64,000 nt of DNA, taken from Ancylostoma caninum (lineage: Eukaryota; Nematoda; Chromadorea; Rhabditida; Ancylostomatidae). The stretch covers positions 494,463-558,462 of the forward strand of contig JBAJFG010000264.1 of the NCBI GenBank assembly GCA_037903475.1. Direction: 5' to 3'. The notes under the pieces are model-generated. The model saw nothing but the letters and a program-made list of their open reading frames with translations. It did no database searches and had not been told where the DNA came from. Of the stretch, positions 10,038 to 20,653 are shown piece by piece (position 1 is the stretch's first letter; every line of letters begins with the position of its first letter). A program made the translations under genes and the position numbers.

Positions 10038-12889
10038 GGAAGCCGGCGCATCCTTATCACACCGTTGGACCCGACTCCAGGCGTTTCCCCACTTTTGGGC
10101 GCCGGCGCATCCTTATCACACCGTTGCACCCGACTCCAGGCGTTTCCCCACTTTTGGGCGCCGGCGCACCCTTATCACACCGTTGGACCCGACTCCAGGC
10201 GTTTCCCCACTTTTGGGCGCCGGCGCACCCTTATCACACCGTTGGACCCGACTCCAGGCGTTTTCCCACTTTTGGACGCCGGCGCACTCTTATCACACCG
10301 TTGGACCCGACTCCAGGCGTTTCCCCACTTTTGGACGCCGGCGCACCCTTATCACACCGTTGGACCCGACTCCAGGCGTTTTCCCACTTTTGGACGCCGG
10401 CGCACCCTTATCACACCGTTGGACCCGACTCCAGGCGTTTCCCCACTTTTGGACGCCGGCGCACCCTTATCACATTGTTGGACCCGACTCCAGGCGTTTC
10501 CCCACTTTTGGACGCCGGCGCACCCTTATCACACCGTTGGACCCGACTCCAGGCGTTTCCCCACTTTTGGACGCCGGCGCACCCTTATCACATTGTTGGA
10601 CCCGACTCCAGGCGTTTCCCCACTTTTCGACGCCGGCGCACCCTTATCACACCATTGGACCCGACTCCAGGCGTTTCCCCACTTTTCGACGCCGGCGCAC
10701 CCTTATCACACCGTTGGACCCGACTCCAGGCGTTTCCCCACTTTTCGACGCCGGCGCACCCTTATCACACCGTTGGACCCGACTCCAGGCGTTTCCCCAC
10801 TTTTCGACGCCGGCGCACCCTTATCACACCGTTGGACCCGACTCGAGGCGTTTCCCCACTTTTGGACGCCAGCGCACCCTTATCACACCGTTGGACCCGA
10901 CTCGAGGCGTTTCCCCACTTTTGGACGCCGGCGCACCCTTATCACACCGTTGGACCCGACTCCAGGCGTTTCCCCACTTTTCGACGCCGGCGCACCCTTA
11001 TCACACCGTTGGACCCGACTCCAGGCGTTTCCCCACTTTTCGACGCCGGCGCACCCTTATCACACCGCTGGACCCGACTCAGGCGTTTCCCCACTTATGG
11101 ACGCCGGCGCACCCTTATCACACCGTTGGACCCGACTCCAGGCGTTTCCCCACTTTTGGACGCCGGCGCACCCTTATCACACCGCTGGACCCGACTCAGG
11201 GCGTTTCCCCACTTATGGATGCCGGCGCACCCTTATCACACCGTTGGACCCGACTCGAGGCGTTTCCCCACTCATGGACGTCGGCGCACCCTTATCACAC
11301 CGTTGGACCCGACTCCAGGTGTTCCCCCACTTTTGGACGCCGGCGCACTCTTATCACACCGTTGGACCCGACTCCAGGCGTTTCCCCACTTTTGGACGCC
11401 GGCGCACTCTTATCACACCGTTGGACCCGACTCCAGGCGTTTTCTCAATTTTGGATGCCGACGCAGCCTTATCACATCGTTGGACCCAACTCTAGGCGTT
11501 TTCCCACTTTTGGACGCCGACACACCCTTATCACACTGTTGGACCAGTCTCCAGGCGTTTTCCCACTTTTGGATGCCGACGCAGCCTTATCAAACCGTTG
11601 GACCCAACTCCAGGCGTTTTCCCACTTTTGGATGCCGACGCAGCCTTATCACACTGTTGGACCCGTCTCCAGGCGTTTTCCCACTTTTGGATGCCCACGC
11701 AGCCTTATCACACCGTTGGACCCAACTCCAGGCGTTTTCCCACTTTTGGATGCCGACGCAGCCTTATCACACCGTTGGACCCAACTCCAGGCGTTTTCCC
11801 ACTTTTGGACGCCGACGGACCCTTATCACATCGTTGGACCCGTCTCCAGGCGTTTTCCCACTTTTGGATGCCCACGCAGCCTTATCACACCGTTGGACCC
11901 AACTCCAGGCGTTTTCCCACTTTTAGACGCCGACACACCCTTACCACACCGCTGGACCCGACTCCAGGCGTTTTCCCACTTTTGGACGNNNNNNNNNNNN
12001 NNNNNNNNNNNNNNNNNNNNNNNNNNNNNNNNNNNNNNNNNNNNNNNNNNNNNNNNNNNNNNNNNNNNNNNNNNNNNNNNNNNNNNNNCCTTATCACACC
12101 GTTGGACCCGACTCCAGGCGTTTCCTCACTTTTCGACGCCGGCGCACCCTTATCACACCGTGGACCTGACTCCAGGCGTTTCCCCAATTTTCGACGCCGG
12201 CGCACCCTTATAACACCGCTAGACCCGACCCTCACTTTTCGACGCCGGCGCACCCTTATCACACCGTTGGACCCTACTCCAGGCGTTTTTTAACATTTGG
12301 AAGCCGTCGCACCCTTATCACACCGCTGGACCCGACTCCAGGCGTTTCCCCACCTTTGGACGCCGGCGCACCCTTATCACAGCAGTGGACCCGACTCCAG
12401 GCGTTTCCCACTTTTGGACGCCGGCGCACCCTTATCACACCGTTGGACCCGACTCCAGGCGTTTCCCCACTTTTGGACGCCGGCGCACCCTTATCACACC
12501 GTTGGACCCGACTCCAGGCGTTTCCCCACTTTTCACTTTGGACCCCTCCCCACTTTTCGACGCCGGCGCACCCTTATCACACCGTTGGACCCGACTCCAG
12601 GCGTTTCCCCACTTTTGGATGCCGGCGCACCCTTATCACACCGTTGGACCCGACTCCAGGCGTTTCCCCACTTTTGGACGCCGGCGCACCCTTACCACAC
12701 CGTTGGACCCGACTCGAGGCGTTTCCCCACTTTTGGACGCCAGCGCACCCTTATCACACCGTTGGACCCGACTCGAGGCGTTTCCCGACTTTTGGACGCC
12801 GGCGCACCCTTATCACACCGTTGGACGCGACTCGAGGCGTTTCCCCACTTTTGGACGCCGGCGCACTCCTACAGCAACAGTGGATGCGG
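10038..12889. repeat. 59-bp GC-rich minisatellite, about 48 units, with an assembly gap
   Basis: The unit has the core GACTCCAGGCGTTTCCCCAC and repeats every 59 bp from about 10038 to 12889. Three blocks can be seen. Units in 10038-11440 and 12089-12889 carry GCCGGCGCACCC; those in 11440-11985 carry GCCGACGCAGCC or GCCCACGCAGCC in a mixed pattern with a TTTTCCC variant. Because 59 is not a multiple of three and the unit lacks stops, all three forward frames stay open for hundreds of codons (up to 725). Their predicted peptides repeat every 59 residues, so they are repeat artefacts rather than genes. The array is much richer in GC than its surroundings. Confidence 0.97.
11989..12088. other. 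Assembly gap of 100 N
   Basis: Exactly 100 undetermined bases inside the 59-bp array. A round 100 is the usual placeholder for a gap of unknown size, so the true copy number of the minisatellite is not known from this assembly. Confidence 0.98.
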
Positions 12890-13004
12890 TGTAGAACATT
12901 TTCTTCACTCTAGGCCACGCCCTCGAATTTCGTTTCACACACACTGACACACACACGTGACAGACAGACTAAGCCCGTTATTATAAGTCATGATATACAC
13001 ATAT

Positions 13005-13276
13005 CAGTGGCGGACGCAGAAAGTGGGCGGGAGGGGGGGCGTGGGGAGAAAAGTGGGGTCTCCGCCGTTTTGGGGACCCAGACGGAAAATAAAATTAATA
13101 ATAATATTAATTATAATAATAAACAATAAATAAAAAATATATTAAAAATAATAATAAAAATAAACAATTAAAAATAAACTAACACAAGATTTTTATTTGT
13201 ATTGTAAAGTAATTTCGAAAATTTGGCGACCCATTCTCGGGGGGGGGGCGCCCCCCCCCCCCCCCTGCGTCCGCCA

Positions 13277-13279
<3 letters not shown>
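13005..13279. mobile_element. MITE copy 2, ends CAGTGGCGGACGCAG
   Basis: A 275-bp near-identical copy of the element at 9226-9501, in the same orientation and again followed by a (TA)n tract (13280-13324). The few differences are single bases and changes in G/C run length. The two copies bracket the 59-bp array, so they could be independent recent insertions or the ends of a duplicated segment. Confidence 0.85.

Positions 13280-13324
<45 letters not shown>
13280..13324. repeat. (TA)n microsatellite
   Basis: TA tract directly following MITE copy 2. It matches the arrangement at MITE copy 1. Confidence 0.95.
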
Positions 13325-13327
<3 letters not shown>

Positions 13328-13455
13328 AAAAGGCTAGGAGAGGAACGAAATGAGGAACCTAATAACAGCTACACTGGTCTTATTTCTATAACACATCATT
13401 CATGTGTGAACATGGCAATCGTTGTAACATGACAAACAGCTATGGAAACAGTTAC

Positions 13456-16400
13456 CTGGTCATATGCCATAAATTTTATAGCAGATTCGGGCGCAATTTT
13501 AATTACATTGATGCCATTTCCTCTCCAAAACGATTTCACACCACCTTCGGCATGCAACAACCGTAACGACGACATTACACCAAGACGGTTCGTTCGCGTC
13601 GAGTGGACCTAAACGGACAAAAAAACTACATCGAAGTGAATAAATCTAGCAAAGCTGGTGTACCTGCATGAAAACTTTAAGCCTATCAAGAGGAGCGGTG
13701 CATGTCCTGGACATGCAGCCGGCAACACCCCCAGCAACTAAATGCCGCCACCACACACCGGATATCATTTCTTGGTCAGAGAAATCTTCTGGTACCTGGC
13801 TATCTTCACCTATATCTATGACCTGAAGAGAAAAAAATATTGGCAACATCAAATAAAAATAGAATGGTTGGAGCACTAACGAGATTATGACGCCAAAAGT
13901 CGACCATATCCTTTACATCAGAACTTGGGTAGAGCAGCATGAACTGTTGGAATTCTGACAGATCTACGGAGGATGTGCCCGACTGATCCATCCTAAACGA
14001 ATAAAATCTCCAATAACAATAAAAACTCGCGAATATGAAAGGATGCAAGAAGTACGAGAGGGCCAGGCCTGCCTTGTGTGAGCAGTGTGAATTTTTGCAT
14101 TCTTTTGTCACTGAGCAACGTGATGTAGTTAAAGTCCTTACGCGCAATCGGCGGAAAATTTTCGAGCGAGCCCAGCATGCGGCCATCTTGTGGCAGCGGT
14201 CCCCCGTCGTTCGTCAGGCTTCTGGCCTAAGTGAGTGTTTTTCCCTTTCTTCTTTCATTGAAGTTTATCTGAAGGTGTGAGGCCTGTGGGTGACCGATGT
14301 CGATCGGACGGCCCCGCATGCCTCATAAAAAGAATAAAAACAAGCATTTGGGGCATGCATGGGGAAAACGTGCAAAATATGAGGCATGCGGGGCCGTCCG
14401 GTCGACATCGGTCAGCCACAGGCCTCACAGCTTCAGATAAACTTCAGTTAAAGAAAAAGAAAAACGCTCACCTGGGCCAAGAATATGATGAACGACTGGG
14501 GACCGCTGCCACAAGAGGGCCGCGCCGCGCACGCGCCGCATGCTGGGCGCGCTCGAAAATTTTCCGCCGAGTGCGCGTAAGGACTTTAGAGGAATAACTC
14601 ACGTCTGTAATCTACAGAAGTGAATTTACAGTCCAATTGCTGCTTGTAGTCAAGTTTTACGAACTGTCAAGAAGTTTTCATTCTGCAGGGTACTAGGCAA
14701 ATCTCTAGGTTATCATGTGTACGAAGATAAAAGCATTACAGAAAATTTCTGGAAAATGGCAAGGAAAAGTCGAGAAGCTGTTGAAAGAAGCTTAAATGAG
14801 CGTAAGTTGGATGCTACAGCAGGAGTGTTGATCAGCACTCAACTGCCATCAGAAAAATTTTGCAAAAAACACAGCAGCAAAAGTAACTGTTCAACGAGAA
14901 CAATAGATAACATTCCATAACACAAGAGGAACTTCGAGAAACTATGTTTAACTCACTTATGCAAGATGTCTCGAGCTTTTCTGTCATCAAGAGGGATCCC
15001 AAGTTCATTGCAGAAAAGCTTTATCTCCCGAACATCGATCAATCCTGGATCAAAGAAAAAGCACTTAACCTTAGAAACACAACGGTGCATACACTAACCA
15101 TCATTGTTCTTGTCTAGGTCCTGGAATATGACTTCTAACGTCTTCTCGTGTTCAACCACGTACTTGACAAAATCTCCAAAGTTGATATTACCATCATCTC
15201 CGTGACTGATGCGAGCCATAAGTTTCTTTCAATATCATGAATAAATTTTCTTGAGGCTAACGTGTCCAACATCAATATAGATCTTTCACAAACCGGTGCC
15301 AATCGTGAAGGGATGTGTGGCATTTCGTGTTTCAGGGCTGCTGTCAAGTCTCTGATGTCAACCGTCCCATCATTATCAATATCCAAGCGTTCATACAGTT
15401 CCCTTAGTCTGGAGATGAGAAATTATATATGACTAGAACCAGCAATAAAAAAGGATTTAAACAAAGCAAAGGACGAGAAATAATTGCGATTCCTGCAGCA
15501 ATCTGCCCACCTTTTCTCTTTTTCGGGTGAGAGGCCTGATAGAGCGGCATGAGTAGCTATAGCAGTCTCCTTAGGTATTGATCCCTGAAGAAGAAGAATG
15601 AAAAAAAAAGAAAGCATGAAACAATTTCGCCTAAAACAGATAGAAAAAGAGTCGAAATTTGTAAGACTGTGGGCAATTTTTTAAGAAATTCAATCTGTCA
15701 TTCAAAGGAACGAGAACTGAAGGCTCGAATATAGTTTAGATTTCGCTGATGGTCGCGCTTAGCAGCTTAGGGAGGCTATAAGCTGCGATGTTGGTTTCAT
15801 CATGTTACGGTTCCTTCAATATTTACATATACAGAAATTGTGGATGTTCATTTTGAACCATGAACTCTGCTTACTCGCACAATCATACATATGCACATCC
15901 TTTGTCTTACAACATCTGCGGGGTTGTTTTGGAACCATGAGGAAATAATGATGGATTTCAGCAACAAAAACGAAGGAGGAAAAGGAGACACACAATGGCA
16001 TCACATTACATGTGGTGAAAGGAGTCTGTTTCTAATACACAAAAGCAATTTATTGAAGGAGAAAACCATATGTTTCTGGGACATTGAAACCATTTCTAAG
16101 CTGACAGCAGAAAAAAATTCCGTCACTGCAGGTACCGACTCAAACTTCTGTCGGTTATTTACCAACATTTCTCGGGTCGTCGTTGAACAGTAAAAAAAAC
16201 AAAGTTAGAAATCCTTACATGAATGGTAAATACAAGAACAGCATGTTTTAGCGGTATCGAAGAAACCACCAGTAGGTTGTAACACTCTTGTAGTATTCTG
16301 CATCTGTTACGATGAGGATATACCCAATGTGAACAATAGCACCATGCGTCACAGTCGCTTGATCGACAACGATTTTGATGCGTATTGACTCTGGGTGGGG

Positions 16401-19400
16401 CACACCGCAGCCACACCAGCGACATGTAGCCCGTATAATCACTAAGTACAAAATCCAAACCCCCGAGCGACAGCGATGCAGGGTTTAATACTCTGTGTGT
16501 TGTATAGCAGAACGCTTACTGTCGTGATGTCTTTCTTCTATCAAAGCGTAGAAGAGGCAAAAACAATGCCTATATAATCGCGACAATCACAGTGGGGGTG
16601 CGCGACATCTTGAACACCAGTGCCCTACAGTGGACGGCAATGGCGGTGGCCCATCTGCGGCCTCGAGAAGGACGCAGCGCAAGCGCGCCGCGCGCGAAGG
16701 GACCGTTGTCGTCTGCTGCTGGAATGCTATTTCTACTCGCTTTCTTCCCGATTTGGTCAAGAATCCTTAAAATCGGGCAGAAAAGCTCTAGATATAGCAT
16801 AACAGCAGCAGAAAACATTGTTTACGACGCGGGCGGCGCGGTTGCGCTGCGTTCTTCTCGAGGCCGCAGATGGGCCACCGCCATTGCCGTCCACTGTACA
16901 TTCTCCAGAATATAGGGCATGACTGGGTCATTGTCCCCACAATCCCTGCCCTACTTTCGTTGGCTGCTCCGCTAATTACAGTGGGGCAGCTAAGAGGTCA
17001 CCGCCACAGCCAGGGCTCGCTTAACTGCAAGAATCTGGTCGAGATGTGACTAGCAAGAGCAAAAATTGTGCACTACATTTGAGTTGCGCGCAAGAAAATT
17101 ACCGTTTTCGTGCTCTCAAATGTGGAAGACGTATACTCTGTCGCCGAGTACAACCCAGATCCTGGAACGGGGAAAACTTGGCTGTGGCGATGACCTCGTT
17201 GCTGCCTCACTGGAATTAGCGGAGCAGCCAACGAAAGCAGGGCAACGACAAATGAATCTGGGGCAGTGACCCAGCCGTGTCCTATATTCTGGAGAATGTA
17301 GGGCACTGGTGTTCAAGATGTCCGCCTTTCTCATAGTGGATGTAAAGACTGAAAGTTTTTCGCCTTATGTTTTAGTTCCGCAAATTTGATGAAGCTCGCT
17401 TGCGTTATGAAAAGTCATAGAGGGAAATGTATGTGCTCAAAGTGAATCATCAGCGCTTAACAGAGTAGATCTCATTTCCGATCTCTTCCGTACATTTCAT
17501 TGATCGCTCAGATCTTACAAACAATCGTGGACTTCAGCATCGTATCTGCTCAGCATTTCCAAAAACAGTGAAAACTTATTAACAGCAAAACATAAAAAGC
17601 AGAACGCACGAGCGATGAGAACAGTTCAAACACAAGTCGTGAGCATGAGTAGCTAAGGAATGACAATTATAGTTCTAATTGTAACCTAACTGCGTTCCTG
17701 ACTACAGATATGCGGGAACAAAATATTTGAAAAGCGGAAGGCGTAGAGCCCACACTAAAAAACTCTTGAAACACCAAATCTCACGAAATTGAGCTGAACT
17801 GGCATAAATACCTATGCTAGAAACTCATGCTCTGTCAGGAAATGGAGCAGAGATTTTCAGAATAGCTGACTCTTGTATTTGGATTTTTACTCTCTTTTAT
17901 TTTATATTGTTTGAATTATTTTGTGTCAAAGTTGTTATTTAAAGAGTTAGTTTATAAATTTTTGGTGGATTATTTGGCTAAAAATGTAATTTGTAAAGTT
18001 AAAAATTTTGAATTTATAGATAATAATTTAAATAGATTCGGTTATATAGGATTTAATTTTTTAGGTGTGGGGGAAATTCCTTATTATTCACAGGAGTTAT
18101 GAAGCCGGTATACAGTAGAGACTATTTCTACATATTTAATTCGGCTCCTTGGCAAGTGTCAAGGCTGGCAGCGTTCATCGCTGGACCCGTATACTCATGA
18201 ACGCTGCGGTCTTTCGAACACTGTGTTGAGGAAGAGTTTGGAATAGGTTGCTGGTACAGCTTAACAACACTCCGTCCCCTATCAGTGCTAATATTCTGTC
18301 AGTGTTCTACTCTTGTCTTTATCACATTTCGGGCATTCCTACTTGGTGCCATGCGTTTGCAATTGCGAATTTGTTCAAGGATTTTCAGCACAGATTTTAG
18401 ATTCTAGCACGCTCAAGTTCGGTCTGGTACCCAGTCGGAATGCCCACAATGCGATAAAGACGAGAACAGAACACTGACAGAATAATGGAGCAGTGGCAGA
18501 TGACGGAAAGGTGTTCAACCGAACCAGCTATCTAATCCAAACTCTTCCCCAACGCAGTGTTCAAGACCGCAGCGTTCGGGAGTAGATAGGTACTGCGGTG
18601 ACCGCTGCCAGCCGTGGCGTGGCGGCCAAGGAGCCGAATTAAATATGTAGAAATAGTCTCTACTCCGGTATACTCCGCTCAAATGGCACCTTGCCTTCGC
18701 CGCTCGGGCGACATCGATTTCAATACATGTCGATTATCGATGAGAGCGCAGAAGCGAGGTCACGACCAAAATCGATGTTTATCGGAAGAAATGTCAAAGT
18801 GCAACAATGACAGAGGATGATATACTTACTGTGGAGAACAGGAGCAGCATAAGCTTCTTCCCCCCCCCCCCCTTCCCCCACCCAAAAAAAGAGAGATAAT
18901 TCTGTGAAAAGGGTAAAATACTTCGCATCAAGAAAACGTCGCAGGTGCGGAACGGTCCCACACAATGAATTTTCTAAGGAACAAGTACTTGTTCTCATTT
19001 CGCCACCACTAGAGCCCGGACGGGAGAAGCGCCGGTGGAGTGAAAAATAGAAAATACCACAGAACACTGCCTCCGCAAACATAACTAGTCCGACAAGTTG
19101 TCACATAGGCAACATACCTGAATGAGAGGTGTGTGAGCGTGCTTCACAGGCGTTTGCAACAAAGGCTTCACGTTCTTCACTTGAGCGGTCAGCTCGTGAG
19201 CATCAACAACGGTGTCGACTAAACGAGGCTACTTCCAGCGCATATAAAAGTGACGAATATAAAGTTAAATGCTTTCACAAATGAACAAGACCTAGTCCAT
19301 GCTTTCGAACTCTTGTCGGTTTTCGTGACGAGGAAGATGGTTCTGATGCAGGGCGGCATGGATTGTGAGCTGGATCCGATGAAGAGGAAGCATGTGCCAC

Positions 19401-19504
19401 TCTTGAAAACCTTGAAATGTTAAAATATTAGCAATATAATAGCAGAAATAATAAAGCAACCTTAAACAATGGCCTCACCGGCATAGGATGCTGAAATCGA
19501 TCAT
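13456..19504 (-). CDS. Calcium-binding mitochondrial carrier (SCaMC type), 5' ten exons
   Basis: SCaMC proteins exchange ATP-Mg for phosphate across the inner mitochondrial membrane and are switched on by calcium through N-terminal EF-hands. Ten exons join with every splice phase consistent: 19504-19479, 19410-19292, 19218-19118, 15584-15511, 15408-15294, 15225-15099, 15044-14957, 13992-13881, 13822-13664, 13608-13456 (1074 nt, 358 residues). EF-hand 1 is canonical (loop residues 116-127, [12 protein letters not shown]) and EF3 is canonical (183-194); EF2 and EF4 are degenerate. The first carrier repeat has the PLDRLK signature (298-303) and an [18 protein letters not shown] block in the last exon. 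The start is the first ATG after an in-frame TAA. It resembles the C. elegans carrier F55A11.4 as I remember it. The second and third carrier repeats, about 180 residues, were not found in the 13.4 kb downstream. The join from exon 3 to exon 4 across 3.5 kb is the least certain step. Confidence 0.85.
14130..14588. mobile_element. Foldback MITE in a carrier-gene intron
   Basis: Ends TAAAGTCCTTACGCGCA and its reverse complement enclose arms of about 200 bp that pair almost throughout, including a shared GGCATGCGGGGCCGTCCG block near the centre. It lies in the intron between the exons at 15044-14957 and 13992-13881. No reading frame of its own is supported, and no clear target duplication was found. 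Confidence 0.75.
16586..17337. mobile_element. Long-TIR element in the carrier-gene intron, interrupted by a MITE
   Basis: The left arm (GACATCTTGAACACCAGTGC, from about 16604) and the right arm ending near 17330 are inverted copies. The pairing continues through ATTCTCCAGAATATAGG and TCGTTGGCTGCTCCGCTAAT. The left arm is interrupted at 16628-16896 by a separate MITE, and the uninterrupted sequence is preserved in the right arm. It lies in the 3.5-kb intron between carrier exons 3 and 4. Confidence 0.75.
16628..16896. mobile_element. 269-bp MITE with TA target duplication
   Basis: Starts CAGTGGACGGCAATGGCGGT and ends with the reverse complement, with inverted arms of roughly 55-60 bp. It is flanked by TA at 16626-16627 and 16897-16898. 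The sister arm at about 17300 reads straight through (GCCCTACATTCTCC in the opposite orientation), which shows the empty site. A TA duplication and CAGT ends indicate a Tc1/mariner-mobilised MITE. Confidence 0.88.
17876..18104 (+). pseudogene. Nuclear mitochondrial insertion: 3' part of nad5
   Basis: This T-rich block of about 230 bp reads without interruption in one frame under the invertebrate mitochondrial code (AGA as Ser, ATA as Met, TGA as Trp). It gives a peptide containing [21 protein letters not shown] recognise this as the C-terminal end of nematode NADH dehydrogenase subunit 5, a proton-pumping complex I subunit. Under the nuclear code it runs as a 63-codon frame from 17911. Its composition is unlike that of the sequence on either side. 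The right edge stops almost exactly at the target duplication of the neighbouring foldback element. It is a non-functional NUMT in an intron of the carrier gene. Confidence 0.75.
18114..18664. mobile_element. MULE-like foldback element with 9-bp target duplication
   Basis: The ends AGTAGAGACTATTTCTAC are inverted, with arms of roughly 220 bp. The element is bounded by the 9-bp duplication CCGGTATAC at 18105-18113 and 18665-18673. Long inverted repeats with a 9-bp duplication are typical of Mutator-like elements. No transposase is encoded. It lies in the large carrier-gene intron and abuts the mitochondrial fragment. Confidence 0.82.
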
Positions 19505-19544
19505 GTTCGGTGCTCCGGAGACAGTCGTGAAGACTGTAGCCCAT

Positions 19545-20073
19545 TTAAACCCAAGTGGTGGTTAGAAAACAACAATAATTTGAGGATCGCAGCTGAAGGA
19601 AGGCATTAGAGGACAGCTGGCAACACAAGTTGTACAAATGTAACACTAAAATATTCGAAAAAAAAGGAGATAGCCACAACAAAGTGCGTATCACCATCCT
19701 AAAACAACACTTCCAAAAAACAAATTATAAGTAAGGATTTTAAGAAAAAGACAACACTAGTGCAGTACGTTTCCAGGTCCGAACTAATGTGACCTGAGTG
19801 TCAACACGTCCAGGTGACCACCACTACTCCAAAGCGTAAGGTATGATGTGGACTGTGTAAACACACACACACACACACACACACACTACACATGAGCTCA
19901 CGACATCCTAATATTCCGTGTTCAATTACAATATTCTCAAGCTTCTGTGGTCAAGTGCCGCTTCTTTCTTCAAAATTTTCTGTTTATTGGAAACGAGGAA
20001 ATTGGGGAAAAGGTTGGGCTTATTTCAGAACTCTTTCATTGTACTATCTGTCTTCCGCAGGAGCCAGTGTAGT
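19545..20073. other. Upstream of the carrier gene; (AC)n tract
   Basis: Region 5' to the proposed carrier start. It contains an (AC)n microsatellite at 19861-19886. No promoter element can be asserted; nematode genes are often trans-spliced, which hides the true 5' end. Confidence 0.4.
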
Positions 20074-20380
20074 ACTGGTTTTGACTCGTATCTAAATCTA
20101 CAACCGGCTGCGAAAGGCGCGCCCCATGGACCAGCGCCAATGCGGCGCGAAATTTGAATAAGGGCAGCGGAACACGTGGCCAAAACGCGATTTCACTTAC
20201 AAGAGGAAGGATCTCTTGATTTTGCTTGCAGATTCGATTGCAGATAGCCAACAGAAACGTCAATAAAGTGCCAGTGCTTAATATTTTGCAATTAGACCAG
20301 TGATTAAAGCGAAACCTCGGACGGAGAACAGTTTTATGGTGTGTACTGAATATAATGGCTGTTAAACTTACTTGAAAGGT

Positions 20381-20577
20381 CGGTGAAAAGGGAGTTGGGG
20401 GGGGGGGGGCACTCCTCTGAAGCCTAAGCCTTAGGGTTAGGCTTAAACGCATGCTTAAGCATAGGATTAGGCTTAGGCTTAGCTTAGGCTTAGGCTTAGG
20501 CTAGTGCTTTTACTTAGGCTTACAAGGTAAAGCCTATGACCTTTTATAGGGTGGCCCCCCCAACTCCCTTTTCGCCG
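20381..20577. mobile_element. 197-bp hairpin-ended insert carrying TTAGGC repeats
   Basis: The ends CGGTGAAAAGGGAGTTGGGG and the near-perfect reverse complement are flanked by AAAGGT at 20375-20380 and 20578-20583. The opposite arm of the host element, near 22045-22065, shows the uninterrupted site. The interior contains TTAGGC x2, TTAGC, TTAGGC x3 at 20467-20501 plus degenerate TTAGGG/TTAAGC variants on both sides. TTAGGC is the nematode telomere unit. Confidence 0.8.
20467..20501 (+). repeat. Interstitial telomere-like repeat (TTAGGC)n
   Basis: Five TTAGGC units and one TTAGC unit in tandem. The unit is that of nematode chromosome ends. Here it is interstitial and lies inside a short transposon-like insertion, so it is not a chromosome terminus. 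Confidence 0.9.
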
Positions 20578-20625
20578 AAAGGTCTCCTCCGAATGTTTCT
20601 TGTTTTCCTTCTACTCCTACTACTT

Positions 20626-20653
20626 ATAAATAAATAAATAAATAAATAAATAA
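20626..20653. repeat. (TAAA)n microsatellite
   Basis: About seven AAAT/TAAA units within the left arm of the long-TIR element. It is absent from the right arm, so it expanded after the arms diverged. Confidence 0.9.

Noticed and set aside
10036..12213. 725-codon open frame and its two sister frames
   Set aside because: The peptides are a strict 59-residue repeat caused by a stop-free 59-bp minisatellite; all three forward frames are open, and part of the frame is N.
18720..19082. 120-codon minus-strand frame in the carrier intron as an extra exon
   Set aside because: No acceptor or donor keeps phase with the exons on either side, and exon 3 (phase 0) joins exon 4 (phase 0) without it.
20401..20525. 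Chromosome end
   Set aside because: The TTAGGC run is short, imperfect, flanked on both sides by unrelated DNA and lies inside a small insertion.
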